A stretch of 64,000 nt of DNA from Gonatopus flavifemur (lineage: Eukaryota; Arthropoda; Insecta; Hymenoptera; Dryinidae): positions 23,144,001-23,208,000 of the forward strand of contig JAFFJZ010000002.1 of assembly GCA_018340375.1 (NCBI GenBank), in the 5' to 3' direction. The position numbers and the translations under genes are program-made. A model generated the notes under the pieces. The model did not search any database. It saw only the letters and a list, made by a program, of their open reading frames with translations, and was not told the origin of the DNA. Positions 59,633-64,000 of the stretch are shown one piece after another (within the stretch, counting starts at the first letter, position 1; every line of letters starts with the position of its first letter).

Positions 59633-60061
59633 AGGGTGACCAGATCGTCGAGGTGCAAAACCGGGACAGTTCCCCAAGAGTGGAAGAATATTCGAAATTA
59701 TATATAATTATTTATAAAATTCAATATGGTTTATATCTAAATTATATATAATTTTGAAAATTTTTCTATTCGGAACGCTGTTACTCTAGCCCGACAGATG
59801 AGATCCTTTTTTTAAGAAAATTCCGAAGTTTCAAAATTACTACATTTTTTTCCCAGTTTGCTTATCATTTTCGAGAAAAATTGGGGTAGAGGAGAAATTC
59901 AGGAATTTTTGGATTGTGGAATGCCCTCGAAAACACCGTTTGAGCATCAGTATCTCTCTTTGTAGCATACTTTTCTTTTCATTTATTATCATCGATAAAA
60001 TTTCATAGATTCTGAAAAAACGGGGACATTTCGAATCACAACCGGGACGTATGGTCACCCT
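59633..60061. mobile_element. hAT-like non-autonomous element, copy 2
   Basis: The left end AGGGTGACCAGATCGTCGAG and the right end ACGTATGGTCACCCT are inverted; AAACCGGGACA pairs with AACCGGGACGT. Flanks GCTTGGTT and ACTTAGTT agree at 6 of 8 positions, which may be a decayed 8-bp duplication. Homologous to 13829-14494. Confidence 0.65.
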
Positions 60062-60239
60062 AACTTAGTTGTTCAGAAAATACATAGCAAAATTTCGTCC
60101 ATTTCTTCGAGAACTCTATGGCTCTCGAGCCAAACAACTCCGATAGGTCTTTTTAAATCCGAATAAAAAATGAGCATAGTTGCTCTGTCATTAAAGTACA
60201 AAATACGCTGATATGCATGTCGTATAATCAAACTTCATG

Positions 60240-60543
60240 CACTGAGAAAAATCTGCATTGTAGAAATCATGTTTCAATATAGTAATGTATTTGACGGTGA
60301 AAAATACATTATTTTGGTTATTATTGCCATGAGTTAGGTGATAAATACTATCTTTTTAGTTATTATGACCATGAGCTAGGTGATAAATACCATCTTTTTG
60401 GTGAATCAAACCGAATGTACGGCGAAATTCAACACTAAAAAGGTACTTTTTACTTTTGAAAGGCTGGCTTCAGTTTTCATTATTTGACGCGTGAAAAATA
60501 TACAAAATAGAGGTTTTATTTTCACATTTCATTTATCTCAGTG
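60240..60543. mobile_element. MITE with CACTGAGAAAAA ends, TG target, 42-bp tandem inside
   Basis: The left end CACTGAGAAAAATCTG is inverted at TTTATCTCAGTG. TG flanks at 60238-60239 and 60544-60545. Two adjacent 42-bp units (60317-60358 and 60359-60400) share GTTATTAT, CCATGAG and TAGGTGATAAATAC. Confidence 0.72.
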
Positions 60544-60752
60544 TGCGCTTCAAATCTTGTTTTGTTTTGGAACCAACTCTTCCATTCTTGCGAAGAATGC
60601 ATTCTCCTTGTACTTCACCGCTGCAACTATAAAACCTCCCCAATCATTTGATCTTCGATGAAGACTTCCAATTCGTACAATGAAGACATTCTAAAACGTA
60701 TATGAGATGTCTCGTGTGACACTAAAGGATATCTTTTAGATGTCCACAACAG

Positions 60753-61642
60753 ATGAAGCTGAAACTAGCAGCCAGTTTTTGTGAGTTCTGATTAAACGTT
60801 GTTTAAGCTTTGTTCATACCAAAAATCAATCAAGTAGCATCCCATCGAAGGTTTCACACCCTTAAAGCTTCAATAAACGTTTAAGGGGTAACACCACAAT
60901 GGAATTTTAAAAAAATCAAAAAATTTGTTTTTGGCTTAAAGTACTCTTTGAGGACGCGAAAATGATATACCGTGAACTACAAACATAGGTCCGACTAAAC
61001 ACGCACGACTCAACTGTTACAAAAACTTTAAACGCGTTTATTTCAAAACAGTATGTCGAAAGTCGGTGGGAGCTCTAGCTCCGCCAATTTTCAATCAATC
61101 ACCTCGGGGTTTTTTTATTGTATTCGTGATATGATTATCTAGTGAAATACTTACGGGTTTTTCGAAATATTAATATTTGCGTTTTGTGTTCAACATTAAT
61201 TAACAAAATTTAGGGTGAAAATTCTACTTTTTTTCTTCAAACCGATGCCATTTCGTGGAAAATGCACATTTTTCAAAACGGATACGTATTTCACTAGCTT
61301 TTGGATTACAGAAAATAATTATTTTTGGTTCTGTGTTCTACGTCAATTCTGGACTGAGTTATTTATCCCACCACCGCACGACCATGAATTTTCACAGTGT
61401 TCCAGTCATTCACCTGTCAAGCCGCCATTTTTCACAATAAAACTCCACAAAAAAACTATTTTGTACTTTAATAGTAGCGGAACACCTTCATGTAGTTCAA
61501 GTTGAATAGGAACTTTCTAATTTTCGAAAAACAAAACTGAAAAAGCGTTATTTTTGGAGAGATCACTGTTGTGTTACCCCTTAATGTAAAAAAAATAATG
61601 ACGATCGGCTGCTAGCTTTACGGCTGCCAGTTTCAGCTTCAT
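60753..61642. mobile_element. ATGAAGCTGAAAC MITE copy e, split by a TTAA element
   Basis: The left end ATGAAGCTGAAACTAGCAGC is inverted at GCCAGTTTCAGCTTCAT. The flanks CCACAACAG (60744-60752) and CTAAAACAG (61643-61651) match at 7 of 9. Without the insertion at 60885-61584 it is about 190 bp, the family size. Confidence 0.82.
60885..61580. mobile_element. 696-bp piggyBac-type non-autonomous element, TTAA target
   Basis: The left end GGGGTAACACCACAATGG and the right end GTTGTGTTACCCC are inverted. TTAA lies on both sides (60881-60884, 61581-61584). The interrupted host MITE is restored when the element and one TTAA are removed. TTAA duplication is characteristic of the piggyBac superfamily. 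No transposase is encoded; the frame at 61215-61505 has no transposase motif. Confidence 0.82.
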
Positions 61643-63090
61643 CTAAAACAGTGTTTGAAAAAATATTTTTTGGTGGCTCCTAATGTGAGGAATCACAAAA
61701 TAATAATTTCGAGATTCATTCGATCAACGATTGCACTATAATAAGCTCGTATGAATTCAATACCCACTCTTAATTCATGTCGAAACATAACGGCTTCAGA
61801 TTACGAAAGTTAAAACTGACACCGAAGAATGTTGAAATTTATATTGCATGTGACGAATAATAAAAATACATGAAAACTCTCAACTCTGTGAAAAAATTAA
61901 CTTTAATTGAAGTTCAGCTTTTTTCATTGTTTCGGCGATTGTTTTTGGTGTTTAGTTTGCACTAAAAGCAGACTACTCTTGGCTATGAGAATGTACCCTG
62001 GTAGAGTTGAACAACGTGAATCTATTCATTTCGTTTAGTTCTTCCCTTTTTTTCCCCAAACTTCAACAGGGAGTTGACAGGTCTCATTCAAAAGTATTGG
62101 AAGTAACGGCTGCTTGCCGCCCCATCTCTTGGCTCCATCTTAGATTCAGTTATGAATGATGATGATCCGAATTTAAGACTTCCTTTTTACCGTGTAACGA
62201 TTCAGTAAAAGATTATGCGAAGGACTAAGAAATTAAAAATGTATCCATCAAGTGATGTGATATGAAAGTATTATATGTGATAGATACCCGTTTCACTTGA
62301 AAAACTGAGTGTAAATTGTAAATTATGTCATCTTTTTTCAGTTATGATCAAATCAAGGATGGAATGGATCATATATTCACCTTTTCTTGCTTTTATAACT
62401 TTCATAGGGCAAATATTCAAACTCCACTAGAAGATTGTGTATTTGCACCGTTTCGTAGATACTCGTGTCTTCTGATCTTGCCTCCAGGCGAGGGCAAAGT
62501 AGAGATATTCTGGAAAACGAAAGTTTCGTCTGAAAGTCAATATAGATTCTGTTTTCTCCATGTAATTTTGTAAGAAGTGTTTTCCTGTGCATCAGAGTGA
62601 AATGTGTGTACCGAAACAAACACTTTGGAAGGATTTTTATAAATTGACAAAGGTTGTTCCAAAAGTTGCTCAAATTGTTTCGAAATTCACAGGAAAATTT
62701 GTGATTTCCTGAATAATCTGGAAATTTACGAATACATGCGTTTTTCGCTATGCTCTTCTTCTTGAAAATCAAAAAATATTTTTCATCATATCATATTTCT
62801 ATGAAAATAAACCAATTGTTTGGTAAAACATAAAAGTCTTACTATACATTCTCATTTTGATTCCCTTAGTTTCAATAGAAATTCATGTATGATTTTATAT
62901 TAGACTCTAAAGCACTGATGGGATAGAACTGAACACATTTCACTGAATGTTTCCGAAGGTTTGTGAACGTTCCCTAAACGTTTCTGAAGGTTTGTGTTCT
63001 CTTGGGGTTTTATGATATTTATATTTAAATTCATGGGAGGAAGTCATGCTCGATGTCAGATACCCAGTTAGCACCGGAAGGTTTTATGTA
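61643..63090. other. non-genic DNA; two weak overlapping frames at 62.3-62.8 kb
   Basis: An ATG-led plus-strand frame (62325-62573, 82 aa) and a longer minus-strand frame (62377-62772, 131 aa) overlap. Neither has a recognisable domain or a consistent splice context. 62095-62150 is slightly GC-richer. Confidence 0.45.
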
Positions 63091-63324
63091 CACTGAAAAA
63101 GAAATTTCTTCCAACCAAATGAATAGTTTATTTGTCCTCTCTCCATAAAATATTAATGAAATATTTAATCGAATCAAATAATGGAATGCTTGCCCTAAAT
63201 AAATTGCTCTTCTGAACAAATAATTTATTCACCACAAGTAAACAGTTTTTGCATCTAATTGAATATTTAATTTCCACAAATAAATATTTTATGGAGAGAG
63301 GATAAATAAATATTTTTTGCAGTG
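63091..63324. mobile_element. MITE with CACTGAAAAAGAAATT end, TA target
   Basis: The left end CACTGAAAAAGAAATTTC is inverted at AAATATTTTTTGCAGTG. CCTCTCTCCATAAAATATT pairs with AATATTTTATGGAGAGAGG. TA flanks at 63089-63090 and 63325-63326. Related in style to 27450-27698. Confidence 0.75.
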
Positions 63325-63409
63325 TATGTTTTGAAAACCTATCACAATGTGCAAACAATGCTGCAAAACGTATAAAAATACAATATTCCTCCCTAATATC
63401 CTTTTTATA

Positions 63410-63571
63410 CACAGAGAAAAATAGATACCAAGGGTAACCTTTTTATTACTCCTTATAATCTGCATTATACTCCTTATAATCTGGATTATACTCCTTAAAA
63501 TATGGATATTAGGGACTAGGAAAAATTGGTATAATCCAGATGCTTGTCATTAGTATCGATTTTTTTCCGTG
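63410..63571. mobile_element. MITE with CACAGAGAAAAA end, TA target, 21-bp tandem
   Basis: The left end CACAGAGAAAAATAGATACC is inverted at the right (AGTATCGATTTTTTTCCGTG). The unit ATTATACTCCTTATAATCTG repeats about three times. TA flanks at 63408-63409 and 63572-63573. Confidence 0.72.
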
Positions 63572-63797
63572 TAGGTATTCAGAACCATTTCCACTGTTTT
63601 TGATTATTAGATACACATCATTGGCAGGAGTTTTAATAATCTAATGATTAATATGAGAAGTTGAATTAAGATCACAAAATTGGTTGAGGTGGAAGCTTCA
63701 AACCTAGAATAACAGTACTCATGAAATTCAAATAAGATCTTGGACATATGAGAGGAATGTTTCTTGAATATTGTGTGTCAACTGGGTAATCACTAAT

Positions 63798-63960
63798 GAT
63801 GAAGTTCAAATTACCAGTCATAGAACTAACAGCCAATTGTTGTAATTTTTTTTATTCCACGTTGTTGAAGTCCTGTTTATACCAGAAACTCGATTGAATA
63901 GCATTTCACTGCATGTTCCAGGCACCTGAACCCCTGATGAAATTTCCGTGTAAAAAATGA
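63798..63960. repeat. ATGAAGCTGAAAC MITE copy f, degraded
   Basis: It starts ATGATGAAGTT, then after a short unrelated stretch continues as GAACTAACAGCCAATTGTTG and TATACCAGAAACTCGATTGA, as in the family. It loses similarity before the right inverted end. Confidence 0.55.
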
Positions 63961-64000
63961 TGTTGAATCGCAGGGTTTGAAAAAACCCGACCCAGGCTAG

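Noticed and set aside
59435..59707. 90-codon frame with repeated Gly/Ile/Pro
   Set aside because: It translates the CCCAGGTGGAATT repeat of the MITE at 59318.
62325..62772. 82-aa plus-strand and 131-aa minus-strand frames
   Set aside because: They overlap antisense, neither has a domain or splice context, and frames of this length are expected a few times by chance.
1..64000. CRISPR arrays, prokaryotic operons, phage or viral genes
   Set aside because: No regularly spaced direct repeats, no Shine-Dalgarno-led gene strings, and no viral protein domains were seen.

Overview
The window reads as a piece of an AT-rich insect nuclear genome. It has no operons, no ribosome-binding-site-led reading frames, and no rRNA, tRNA or CRISPR array that I could recognise. 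Canonical GT-AG splice signals can be placed, and the only confidently identifiable protein is a Tc1/mariner transposase. A Mos1-type mariner plus very many miniature inverted-repeat elements fits an arthropod. A hymenopteran is possible, but nothing in the sequence proves the order. The window looks intergenic or intronic. Most open frames are the size expected by chance at this base composition, or are the two strands of palindromes. || Layout. 1-6.2 kb: non-genic DNA with a few foldback elements. 6.2-9.7 kb: a dense nested repeat cluster holding a full-length 1,286-bp mauritiana-type mariner (6469-7754, minus strand), a roughly 670-bp foldback (7836-8506), and a host MITE (8554-9368) carrying three further MITEs. 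12.6-16.9 kb: hAT-like and foldback elements. 17.3-18.1 kb: a possible small Cys-rich gene with four splice-compatible exons. 21.7-31.3 kb: a MITE-rich stretch with many nested insertions. 34-44 kb: further MITE families, including a 559-bp near-perfect palindrome. 44-52 kb: sparse. 52-57 kb: a few elements and two weak exon candidates (54.1 kb minus, 56.2 kb plus). 57-64 kb: MITE-rich again. || What works together. Nothing here forms a pathway. The coherent story is the repeat community. Many families end in CACTG or CACGG followed by an A-rich run. They fall into two groups by target duplication: most are flanked by TA, but six are flanked by TG (or its complement CA). Inferred empty sites support the TG duplication in two cases. 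A separate family carries 9-bp duplications, one of them exact, as MULE-type elements do. One copy of that family is split by a TTAA-flanked element of the piggyBac type. Several families are internally built from iterations of their own short motif. || Limits. All calls come from reading by eye. Element ends are usually good to a few bases where a target duplication is seen and to about 10-20 bases otherwise. Candidate exons are hypotheses.
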